From contig NZ_LIQX01000022.1 in assembly GCF_001418475.1 (NCBI RefSeq), forward strand, positions 1-44,129: a stretch of DNA of 44,129 nucleotides, read 5' to 3'. A program made the position numbers and the translations under genes. Source of the stretch: Streptomyces ossamyceticus (GTDB lineage: Bacteria; Actinomycetota; Actinomycetes; Streptomycetales; Streptomycetaceae). The notes beneath the pieces are model-generated. The model was not told where the DNA came from and searched no databases. It was given only the letters and a program-made list of their open reading frames with translations. Of this stretch, positions 24,724 through 34,100 are shown in pieces (position 1 is the stretch's first letter; each line of letters opens with the position of its first letter).

Positions 24724-25295
24724 GCCGCCACCATCGTGTGCTGAGGGTGCCGTCGGCGCAGCTCGCGTATCGCGTGGTGGGCGCGGGACTTCACCGTACC
24801 CGGCGGGATGGACAGGGCGTCCGCGGCGTCCGGGCCGGTCCAGCCCAGCATGTAGACGTAGAAGAGCACCTCGCGGTGGGACGGTGAGAGCCGGGAGAGG
24901 GCGTGCACGAGGAAGCAGCGGTGAACCGCCTGGCTGATCGGGTCGACGGGTTCGGCGTGTGTCTCCAGGAGCTCCTGGTTGAGCTCGGGGCGTGCCTGCT
25001 CACGTCGTGTCCAGTCGATCACCAGGTTGTGCGCCACCCGGAACAGCCAGGCCCGGGAGGGCGACCAGTCCGGCGGCTGGTCCGCGAAGCACAGCCAGGC
25101 GCGCAGCAGTGTCTCCTGGACGAAGTCCTCGGCGCGCTGCCGGTCGCCGCGCAAGAGTCCGCTGACGTAGCGCAGGAGCGGCTCACGGTGTCGCTCGTAG
25201 AGCACACGGACCGGCCCGTCACCGGACGGAACGGCCTCACCGCGCCTGGGAGCGCTCCCAGGCGGGCCGGATGGGCTGGATGGGGACGTACTCAT
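24720..25295 (-). CDS. ECF-type RNA polymerase sigma factor (sigma-70 family)
   Basis: The 191-residue protein has only regions 2 and 4, as in ECF sigma factors. Region 2 includes LLRYVSGLLRGDRQRAEDFVQETLLRAWLCF and RAWLFRVAHNLVIDW. Region 4 includes LSPSHREVLFYVYMLGWTGPDAADALSIPPGTVKSRAHHAIRELR. A GGGGGAGG ribosome binding site precedes the ATG. No zinc-binding (HxxxCxxC) anti-sigma gene adjoins it. The next gene, overlapping by 4 bp, is the one-TM degenerate P-loop protein. It leads the operon that ends with the EssC-like ATPase, so it likely controls the secretion locus (inference). Confidence 0.93.
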   Translation of the reverse strand: MSTSPSSPSGPPGSAPRRGEAVPSGDGPVRVLYERHREPLLRYVSGLLRGDRQRAEDFVQETLLRAWLCFADQPPDWSPSRAWLFRVAHNLVIDWTRREQARPELNQELLETHAEPVDPISQAVHRCFLVHALSRLSPSHREVLFYVYMLGWTGPDAADALSIPPGTVKSRAHHAIRELRRRHPQHTMVAA

Positions 25296-25401
25296 GGATT
25301 GCCTCCCCCGGTACCGGCCTCGGTCTGCGAGCCGGTCCCGTCAGGCGCCGCGCGTCGCGGCATGAATCGAGCAATGCGAGTGCAGGCACCCAGGCCCTTC
25401 C

Positions 25402-25434
25402 GTACCCACAAACGGAATCGGTAGTTCCTGTTCC
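25402..25434 (-). promoter_or_regulatory. Possible ECF-type promoter of the sigma operon
   Basis: The 363-bp spacer 25296-25658 holds no gene. On its minus strand GGAAC occurs twice, 6 nt apart (25434-25430 and 25428-25424), followed at ECF-like distances by GTTTG (N16) or GTAC (N18). The decamer GAACTACCGA (25427-25418) recurs exactly at 28016-28025 upstream of the giant gene. The -10 is poor, so the exact promoter is uncertain. Confidence 0.35.
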
Positions 25435-25597
25435 TGTTGAGGCGTGAGTCTATGTGCGCCGCGACGACTTTCAAGAGGCTGTGAGGTGAACGTGAGGTTC
25501 CACATGCGACCGTGATCCGGGTGCGACGATCTGGTCACCTGGCGTTCGGTCCGTCGGCCGGCTCCGGCGCCCGGTGGGCGCAGCCGGAACAGGCAAA

Positions 25598-25637
25598 GGG
25601 GTGCCGACCCGGGAAGGGGATTCCGGGCCGGCACCCC
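25598..25637 (-). terminator. Strong hairpin terminator after the Esx-like gene
   Basis: GGGGTGCCGACCCGG and the complementary CCGGGCCGGCACCCC form a 15-bp stem with one wobble around a 10-nt loop. It lies 21 bp past the stop codon of the Esx-like gene and separates it from the sigma operon. Confidence 0.75.
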
Positions 25638-25658
25638 TGGATGATGCGATGTCGTCGG

Positions 25659-25964
25659 TCACCTACCAGCAGGGATACTGCTCGCGATCTGGCCGTCCAG
25701 GTTCTTCACGGAGTCCTTGACCGACACGAACTGCTTGGCGAACTCCCTGATGTTCTGTACCGCCTCCGTCACCGACTTGTTGAAGTTCATGTAGGAGTCC
25801 TGCAGCGCGGGGCTGGACTGCTGCAGCACCAGGCCGTTGCCGAGGAGATCCACGACATCCCGCTGCAGACTCTCCAGCTGGGGCACGAGCGTGCTGTCGA
25901 CAGCGGTGGTGAGCTTGGCGGCCGTGGCGTCCACCTGCTCGTCATCGACGTGGGTCTTGCCCAT
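25659..25964 (-). CDS. Esx/WXG100-like small helical protein (candidate T7SS substrate)
   Basis: The 101-residue product is almost wholly helical and has the size of a WXG100 secretion substrate. It begins MGKTHVDDEQVDATAAKL, has a central turn-like LLGNGLVLQQ and a second helix (FNKSVTEAVQNIREFAKQFV). There is no canonical W-x-G, so assignment rests on size, helical hairpin pattern and location. The frame is open to 26012, but AAGAGGAC supports the ATG at 25964. Its position between the coiled-coil WXG protein and the sigma operon, with its own terminator, suggests it is made in quantity and secreted through the EssC-like system as a partner or chaperone. Confidence 0.75.
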   Translation of the reverse strand: MGKTHVDDEQVDATAAKLTTAVDSTLVPQLESLQRDVVDLLGNGLVLQQSSPALQDSYMNFNKSVTEAVQNIREFAKQFVSVKDSVKNLDGQIASSIPAGR

Positions 25965-26142
25965 GGTGTCCTCTTTCGCGTTTCGGTACGTCCGGTCATG
26001 CGACCGGTGCACGGTGGTGATGGTGGAACCGCCGCAACGCGACCGGGAGGGCAGCGCTGCGGTGGAGCCCTGTGAGCGCCCGAGGGAGGGGTACGGGGCG
26101 CCCGCAGGGAGTCATGGGGTGGGAAGCCGGAGGACGCGCGTG

Positions 26143-26154
26143 CGTCCGCGGACG
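26143..26154. repeat. Perfect 12-bp palindrome after the coiled-coil gene
   Basis: CGTCCGCGGACG lies 1 bp beyond the stop codon of the coiled-coil protein gene. It could be a weak terminator or a binding site. The rest of the 191-bp spacer 25965-26155 shows no gene and no clear promoter for the Esx-like gene. Confidence 0.4.
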
Positions 26155-26155
26155 G

Positions 26156-27853
26156 TCACTGCCAGTTGACCCCGAGCGTCCCGAGCGGGGGTTCGTCGCC
26201 GTAGCGGGTGTGCTGGGCGATGGATTCCTTCAGGTACCAGGTCCCGTCCCGGCGCTTGTACCAGACTTCCTGGATCTCGTTGCGCTCGTCGGCGACGTAG
26301 CGTGCGCTGTCCGTCGTGACGACCCTGAGCTCGGAGCCGTCCTGGCGCATGTAGTCCGTCCGGGTGTTGCCGTCCGGCAGTTCGATGGCCATCGGCGGGG
26401 AGAAGGAGTCGTCGGCCGGGCGGCCTCCACCGTCGACGAGCGGCTTCTCGACCGTCAGGTACGCGGGCGGCCTGCCCACGCCGTTCGCGGCCTCCTCCGC
26501 CTTCTGCGCGTTCTCCTCCTCGGCCACCTCCTCGTCCGGGGAAGAACTGCTTCGGTCCCAGACCTTCCCCCACTCGCCGTCCGGCGTCTTGCGCCACGTC
26601 TCGAGCGGGGCGCCCTTGTCGTCGGTGACATAGCGCATCGATTCCCCTGGGCCGTACCCCTCGGGATTGTTGTCCACATAGATCTTGGTGACGGACCCGT
26701 CGGAACCCCGGACCGTCGTCACGGAGTTCCCGTCGCCGGGCAGTGAGCGGTATGTCTCCGAGTAGGCCAGGCCGTTCTTGTTGGTGACGGTGGTCGTCGT
26801 CTCGACGGGCTGACCGTTCTTGTCGAGTTCGATCTCGCCGTTCTCATCGAGCTTGTACGAGATCTCCGTTCTGCCGTCTGGGGTCTCCCGTACCAGGCCG
26901 TTGGGCACCGGTGGCGGCGGATTGTCCGGGTCGTCGGCCCATTCCCTGTGCCCGCGCAGCCAGCTGGAATCCTTCTCCCATTCGGAAGCCGGGGTTTTCT
27001 CCAGTTCCTTGAGCTCTTCGGCGTAGTCGTTCTGGAGTTCTTCCGACCGCTTGCTCAGCGGCTCCTCTTCGTCGTCGAGCCGGTCCTGCGCCTTGTCGTT
27101 CTCCTCCTGGCCCTTCCGCAGGTCTTCCTGCTGCCTCTGCAGGTCGTCCCATTCCAGCTGCAGTGCGTTCTGGTCGGCCTGCAGGGCTTCCTGCTCGCGG
27201 TTCAGGGCGTCCTGTCTCTTCTGCAGCTCTCCTTCGGGATCCTTCCGTCCGGAGCTCTGTTCCTTCCGCAACTCCCGCTGTTCGCGGAGCAGTTCCTCCT
27301 GGCGCTTCTGCAGCGGTTCCTGCTTTTCCCGCAGGCCCTCGTACTTCTTGTCGAGGTCCTCCTGCCGCTTCTGCAGGGCCTGCTGCCCCTTGTCGAGGAC
27401 CGCCCGCTTCTTGTCCAGTTCGGCCTGCTGCTTGTCCACGACCGCCTGCCTGGCCGCATGCCCCCTCCGCAGGTCCTCGGCCTTCGCCTGCTTTACTCGG
27501 GCTTCTCGTTTCTGCTGGTAGGCCGCATGCTGCTGCTCGACGTCCTGGCGCAGCATGGCCGCTTCCTGCTGGCGCGCGGTGACGGCGCCCTGTGCGTCCT
27601 GGTCGTAGAAGGCCTTGCCCGCCTCGTCGAGTTGGTTTCCGAGATCGGTCATCACCTGCCAGGCTTCTTCGAACGACTTCTTCCAGGCGCCGTAGAAGTA
27701 GATCAGCGCTCCGGAGGTCTGTTCACGGGGGCCGATGTCCGACGGGGCGAAGTCGTGGTTCGCGCGTGAGGTGTCGAGCAGCCTGTCGCGGAGAGCCCAG
27801 ATGTCCCGCGCGAGCTCGTACATCAGATCGTAGTCGATGGTTATGCGACCCAC
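26156..27853 (-). CDS. WXG100-like protein with long coiled coil and beta-repeat C-terminus
   Basis: The 565-residue protein has three parts. Residues 1-~95 form a WXG100-like helical domain (TIDYDLMYELARDIWALRDR; FYGAWKKSFEEAW in the hairpin turn region). Residues ~95-300 are an unbroken charged coiled coil of Gln/Lys/Glu/Arg heptads (LQKRQEDLDKKYEGLREKQ and similar). The remainder is Asp/Gly/Thr-rich with short beta repeats like TPDGRTEISYKLDENGEI, similar to YD/Rhs-type strands. The start is GTG with GGAAG/AAGGA upstream. It is divergent from the giant gene across a shared promoter region. It may be a secreted partner or tether for the giant protein; no enzymatic motif is seen. Confidence 0.8.
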   Translation of the reverse strand: MGRITIDYDLMYELARDIWALRDRLLDTSRANHDFAPSDIGPREQTSGALIYFYGAWKKSFEEAWQVMTDLGNQLDEAGKAFYDQDAQGAVTARQQEAAMLRQDVEQQHAAYQQKREARVKQAKAEDLRRGHAARQAVVDKQQAELDKKRAVLDKGQQALQKRQEDLDKKYEGLREKQEPLQKRQEELLREQRELRKEQSSGRKDPEGELQKRQDALNREQEALQADQNALQLEWDDLQRQQEDLRKGQEENDKAQDRLDDEEEPLSKRSEELQNDYAEELKELEKTPASEWEKDSSWLRGHREWADDPDNPPPPVPNGLVRETPDGRTEISYKLDENGEIELDKNGQPVETTTTVTNKNGLAYSETYRSLPGDGNSVTTVRGSDGSVTKIYVDNNPEGYGPGESMRYVTDDKGAPLETWRKTPDGEWGKVWDRSSSSPDEEVAEEENAQKAEEAANGVGRPPAYLTVEKPLVDGGGRPADDSFSPPMAIELPDGNTRTDYMRQDGSELRVVTTDSARYVADERNEIQEVWYKRRDGTWYLKESIAQHTRYGDEPPLGTLGVNWQ

Positions 27854-27930
27854 GTCTTCCGTCCTTTCTCCGGTGCGCGGTGGCCTTCGGGCCAGGTGCG
27901 TAAGGGCTTCGGCGTCATGCTCGCCCTGTA

Positions 27931-27957
27931 GACGCAGTCAGGGGCACGAAGGGTTCA
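27931..27957 (-). promoter_or_regulatory. Candidate ECF promoter for the coiled-coil WXG gene
   Basis: On the minus strand TGAAC (27957-27953), an 18-nt spacer and CGTC (27934-27931) match a typical ECF -35/-10 pair. It lies 78 nt before the GTG start at 27853, and an identical arrangement faces the other way at 28015-28041. Confidence 0.55.
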
Positions 27958-28014
27958 AAGGAATTTCTTCCGGTCTCTCACCGATCGGCGCGCATGTGGC
28001 GTCCGTCACTCCGT

Positions 28015-28041
28015 TGAACTACCGACCCCCGCTCCTACGTC
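28015..28041 (+). promoter_or_regulatory. Candidate ECF promoter for the giant toxin gene
   Basis: TGAAC (28015-28019), an 18-nt spacer and CGTC (28038-28041) lie 63 nt before the GTG start at 28104. The -35 is embedded in GAACTACCGA, which is shared with the region upstream of the sigma gene. Confidence 0.55.
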
Positions 28042-28103
28042 ACCATCACGTCATCCGCGTGCGTGCGGCCGACCCCCGAGTCCTGAACATCGTGGAGGAC
28101 CCC

Positions 28104-31100
28104 GTGGCCAGCCCCGAGGACTGGAGCAAAGTCGGTTACAACGGAAATCCGGTGACCGGGAATCCGGAAGTCGTCGACGGCATCACCCGGGAATTCCGCC
28201 ATCTCCAGGATCTGGCCGCCGAGGCCGCCGGAGGGCTCGACGCCTTCCTGCGCAAAGCGGAGGACGGGGGCTTCGAGGGACAGACCGCGGACGCCTTCCG
28301 CACGTACGTCCGGAAACAGCTCCGGACAACGTTCGTACCGAACGTCCAGCACTCCTTCGAACAGGCGGCCGCGGCCACTGAACGCTACGCGAACGCCCTG
28401 AGGGAGGCCCAGGGCAGAGCGGAGAGTGCCGCGAGACGAGGTGGCGCGGTGGTGATCCCCCCGGCGGGCGTCATAGCAGGAGACGCCCCGCGGTCCTGGC
28501 TGGAGAAGCTGGGCATCGTGGAGAGGAGGACGGGCCCGGTGCTGCCCCGGGAACTCATCGCCGCGAAGAACGACGTCCAGGCCGAGGTCGACTTCATCAA
28601 CAGCGAGGCCAAGATCCTGGAGGACGCCCTGGAGGAGGCGGCCGAGCTGGTGTCCACACCCGTCCCGAAGGCGAGGACGAGCGGCTGGCAGAAGTTCTGG
28701 AAGGCCCTGGAGATCATCGCGATGGTGGTCTCGATCGTTGCGATCGTCTTCGGGGGCCCGTTGGGCCTGCTGGCCATGGGGCTGAGCGCGGCGCTCTTTC
28801 TCAAGGCCGTGGCGGACTACGCGGCCGGCAAGATCGACGGCCGCGCCCTGGGCCTGTCCGCCCTGGGCCTTCTCGGGCCGTCGACCAAGGGCCTCACCAC
28901 CTTCGGCCGTATGGCAGGACTGGCCAAGGCAGGTGCCGCTGCCGCTCGCAGAGGCCTCAGCAGAGGCCTCAGAGCGATTCCTCGAACCCTGTCCGCGGGC
29001 GGGCACCTGCTGCTGCAGGGCGGCAAGCTGCTGCTCACCCCCCGCGCCCTGGCCACCCTGACCGGTCAGGCCCTGACCCGGTGGTCGTCCAGGGTCGGCG
29101 GCCTGGCCTCCATGGGGTTGTCCCGCGTACCCGCTTTCACGGCGAGAGCGACCCGGATGCTGAGGGGCGCGCTGCGGTCCGTTCCCGGGTTCTTCAAGGG
29201 CATGTGGCAGCAGGGGCGGTTCGCCCTACGCCGCGACTTCTTCATGTCCACCGCGTTCGCCGGAGGCGGCATGGGCCGCCGTCTCGGCGTCTACGCAATC
29301 ATCAACACGGGCCGGGCCTTCGACCTCGCGGTGTCCGCCCTCCTTCCGGTCAGGTACGGGGAACTCGCCAGGTTCGGCTACCGGACGGCCTTCCGCATGG
29401 GCTTCCTCGAACGCGGCCTGCTCATGCAACCCTCGCTCGGCCGCTCGATCGCCCGGAGTGCCGGCTCGGTGGGGGGCGGCGTCCTCGACCTGACGAGGAA
29501 CGGCCTGCACACACCCGCCGTCGGACAGACGGGCGGGAACGTCGGCAAGCTGGTCCTTCCCGGCACCCAGGCCTGGGGCGACGCGCTCGACGAACTGACC
29601 GAGTTCGTGCCCCCACCGACCGCACTGCCTCGTACTCCGGCCATGAGTTCCCTGTCCTCCATATCCAGGTCGACGCCCAGCCGGTTCTCGAGCAGCCTCG
29701 ACGACCTGGTGGAGCCGGCCTACTTCGGCGACCTCGACACGGCGGGATCCGGCCTCGGCACGCTGCTCGGCAAGCAGGGCGTCGACGTGCTGGACCTGGA
29801 GCACGGCGGACTGCTGCCCCCGCGGCTGCGCTCGGCACTGGACACCCTCGACACCCTCGACACCCTCGACGAGCTCGACACCCTCGACGGGCTGGGCACG
29901 CCGAGCGTGCCCGGCCCCCGGTCCGCGCTGCTGGAGCAACCGCAGAGCGCGGTCACCCGGCTGCGGAACCTGGACACCGTGATGGGTCTCGACCGCACCG
30001 ACGACGGCCTGCTGAAGCCACTCGACGACCTGGCGGACCCCGACCTCCACGGCGACTTCGGGGGTCTGCCCGGCCTCCAGGTGCGCAAGATCCTCGACGG
30101 TGAGGTCGACCTCGTGAACGTCACACTGGACGCGGTGATCCTGCGTATCGGGAAGACAGACCCGGTGGACGTCCAGGTCCATCTGAAGGGCGAGGTGACG
30201 GTCCGTGTCCTGGACCCCTCCGAGACCGTCACCCGACTTCCCGCATTCACAGGGAAGTTGTCCGGGACGGACACCCCGGCCGGTCTCGGTATCAGGCTCG
30301 ACGACCTGGTTCGGCTGCTTCCCGACGCCGGTGGCGACATCCGCCGCGCGCGGCAGTTGCTGGGCATGGGGCCGCTCCAGCCGGATCTGGCCACCAGGCC
30401 GCTCACGACGCAGACTGGCCTCCCGCCCCTGACCCTGCGGGAGATCATCACGGGCGGAGAGGTCGGCAAGACCGCCACGGACCGCTTCCATGCCTGGCTG
30501 CGGGTGCAGAAGGCCGAGATCGAGCTGGACACGGCCGGCCGCGAAGTCTCCCGGCTCACCGGACTGCCCGACGTGCCACCGCTGAGCCGCGCCCAGGCCC
30601 AACTGGATCTGAGCGCCGCGGAACTGAATTTCAACCGGGCACGGATGGACTTCGAGGGGCTCGGGCTGAACCTGGACACCGTCCGCCAGAACATCACGGT
30701 GATGATGGCCCGCATAGACGGTCCGACGGCGAACCTGCCGGTCGGTGAACTGCGGCTGCTGGACGATCTGGGGCAGCCCACGGACCGGTGGATCACGCTG
30801 GAGGGCGGGGAGACCGCCACGTGGGTGGTCAAGTCGGACGCCGGGATCGTCCCCGGCATCACAGTGGACATGTTCCCCGACGGCTTCACCCTCACCGGCG
30901 CCGACGGCGCCATCACCAGGATCGGCCCCGACGGCCGGACCCTGCTCACGGAACTGCCGGTACGTCCCGAGTCGTTGCCGGGTCCGTCGGCTCCCCGGCA
31001 TGTCGTGGGCCCGGTGCAGGCACCCATCGCTCCGACGGTACCCACGCCGTCCGTGCCGCAGGTCCACTGGTTGGTGCGGCAGGACATGAACTTCGAGGCG

Positions 31101-34100
31101 CCGAGCCTCAAATCCGGCATGAAGACGCACCTGACCGAGAACGGTCTCGTCCCGGTCAAACTCGACGGCACCATCACACCGCTCCAGGCCGTGTCAACGG
31201 CCAATGCCAAGGCGTTCAAGGAGAACAGTCCGTTCACCGCGTTCTCCCCGCCGGGCAGCATCGCCAAGAGTTACGGGAACCAAGAGATCGGACTGGATCT
31301 CGTCGCCCTGAGCAGGGACATCAACAGCGGCGTCGACGGCGTCAAGGACCTGCGGATCATCTCGAACGCCCAGCTGCAAGAGGAGATTCTGACCGAGATC
31401 CGGCTCAGGGTCGCGGACACGCAGCTGCAGGTCCCGACCACGTTCAGCCATATGACCAGCACCAAGGACATCCAGAATCACCTCATCCAGAACGGCGTCT
31501 CCAAGGGGATTGCCACCAAGGTGACCCCGGACGTCAAGGCCCTGCTGCAGGTGCGCCGCGACAACACCTGGCTGGTGCAGGGGAGCATTCCGAAGCAGTA
31601 TCTGACCGGGCCGTACCCGACCGTCGACTCCCTGAAGTTCGTACCGTCCGCGCCGGACACCCCGCTTGCGGTGCCCGGGAACGTGCTGGAGAACGCGGGC
31701 CGGGCTTCCGGTTCCGGACTCCCTCCCGTCGAAAACCTCAAACTGGGGCCCAGGCCCGACGACTTCTACATGTCCCAGGTCGACCTCGAGGAGCTGCGGG
31801 GCGTCAAGCTCGTCCGGCAGGACGACTTCCACCACCTCGACGTCGACATCAAGGGTCTGCGCAAGTCGCACTTCGACCCCGACCTCGGCATGGTCCCGGC
31901 CAATCCGGAGGGCAGGACCACCGCCTTCCAGCATGTGGCGGGGGCCGAGAACACGGCCCGGAAGAGCAACAGCCCCTTCACGTCCTTCGCCGCCACGGGC
32001 GGTCACAAGGTGTACGGCGACATGGAGTTCACTCTCGACGCCTACAAGCTGGGGACGGACATCACGTCGGGGAAGCTGCCGAACGTGGGGATCCTGCCGG
32101 CCCACAGCCTTCAGAAACTCATCGGCGACCAGATCGAGTGGACGATCGGGAAACGTCTGGACTTCTTCTCCGGGCTCACCGCCGACAGCACCCGGCAGGA
32201 CGTCGCCGCCTTCCTCAAGGCCCACGACGTCAATCTCGTCGGCAAGGGCGGCAAGGACATGAGCGGCAAGCTCGCCTCTGATGTCCGTGTCCTGCTCAAC
32301 ACCACCCGTGACCAGGAATGGCTGATCAAGGGCACCATTCCCAAGAGCTATCTGGAGGGTCCGTACCCCAGGGCGGCGGCCTCCGGCACCGGTGACGTGC
32401 TGCCGGGCGGCACGCTCCGGGGTCTCGACGAAGCCGCGGGACATCTCCGGCTGACGGACACGATCAAGGCGGACTTCGAGGCGAAGCCCGTCTTCGTCGA
32501 ACTGCGCGGCCCCGAGGGCGTGAACTCCGGGAGCCTGCCGGAACTGCGCGTCGGCGAACTGACGCTGCTGGACGACATGCAGCGGCCCACCGGGCAATGG
32601 ATCACGTTCGAGCCCGGCACGGAACTCAGCTGGGTGCTCAGGAACGACACAGGTATCGTCCCCGGTACTCATGTGCGGATGGGTGACGACGGCTTCGTGG
32701 TCACCACCCCGGAGGGCGGCTTCAAGGTCGGCCCGACCGGTGAGCGCATGGCGTTCGACGGCCCGGCGGTCCCGGTCGCTCCCGTGACCGCCATGACGCC
32801 GCCTCCGGCTCCGGTCTCACCGCCGCCTCCTGCGGTTCTGTCCGCTCCCCCGGTTCCTCATGCTCCTTCCGCTCCCCCTGTTCCGCCGCTCGGCAAGGGA
32901 ATCGGGGCAATGACACCGGTTCCACCGCCCTCCGCGGGCGCGCACGGGTTGGGGTCGGGACTGGATGCCGGGACCCCCGTGGTCAGGCACGAACCGGTCG
33001 GGGACACCTCGCACTGGGTGATCGAGGGCAAGGCTCCGTTCGGACGCTACAAGATCAAGAACACCGAAGACGGCTCCATTTCCCTGGTCTCCACCAGCGA
33101 TCGCGCGTGGGCGACCCTCGACAACGCCGCCGCCTCACGCCAGGTGTTCGAGACGGAACAGCTGAAAAGGGCGGCCGAGCAGCTGAAGAAGGCGGATCTG
33201 CAGGAGGGCGGGAAGTACCTGAGTTCGGGGTACCGGTCGATCAATCCGCTGCTGGCCGCGTTCGAGGAGGCCGGGTACACGGCGGCACAGGTGCGACAGG
33301 TGGGTTTCGACTTCTCGGACCGGGCCGCGGACGTTCTGGAGAACTGGAAGCGGGTGGCCACGGAACGCGGGTACGCGTCGCGGCAGGTGACGGAGTCCTG
33401 GGACATGCAGGACCTGCACAGGTGGCATGACAGCATCAAGGCCATCCACCGGGCGTGGGACGACTTCCCGTCCCCGGCGATCCCTGGCAACACAGTCGTA
33501 CGCGGCGACAGCCGGCAGATCTTCTCGTCGTTCGACGGGATCCTGGATCCGGCGCACTACCCGGGAGGCGGGTACCACGACGTCGGGAGGACCATCTCCT
33601 GGCCGGGGATCATGTCCACGACCACAGGTAGTGCCACCAACCACAACTTCGTGAACTCCAAGGCCGTGATCTGGAAGTTCGACGTGCCGGGGCAGGGTCA
33701 TCCGGGCCGGGTACTGGGGTCGGAGAACCTGGCCGAGGCGGAAGTGACGTTCCCGGTCAACACCCAGATCAAGATCAACCAGGTGCTGGTGCGGGACGGG
33801 CACTTCGCGCACGAACTGACCGGCGAGTTCGGTGACAAGGCCAAGGTGATCGTGTTCGCCGACATCCTTCCCGCCGGCGGTGCGGTCCGCGGGACCGGCG
33901 ACGAACTCGCCGACAGCCTCCGCGCAGGCGACACGTTCACCATGAACGTGCCACGGCTGGACCGCTTCGACGCTCCCGCGCCCCGCGGTGAGACGGTGCT
34001 CCTGCGTCCGGAGCAGGTCGCCGGGACGTCGCACATGCGGATGGAGTGGGACCGGGCTCCGCTGGAGGGGGGTGGTTTCACGCTCACCGACGAGGCGGGT

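Noticed and set aside
26948-27769. 273-residue Leu/Val-rich plus-strand frame that looks like a membrane protein
   Set aside because: It is the antisense of the Gln/Lys/Glu coiled coil, whose codons read as Leu/Phe/Val on the other strand. No start site or homology was seen.
27837-28103. In-frame upstream extension of the giant gene by 89 codons
   Set aside because: The added part is low-quality Arg/Ser-rich sequence, overlaps the divergent gene's start and covers both promoters. GTG 28104 has a good ribosome binding site and starts the WXG-like domain.
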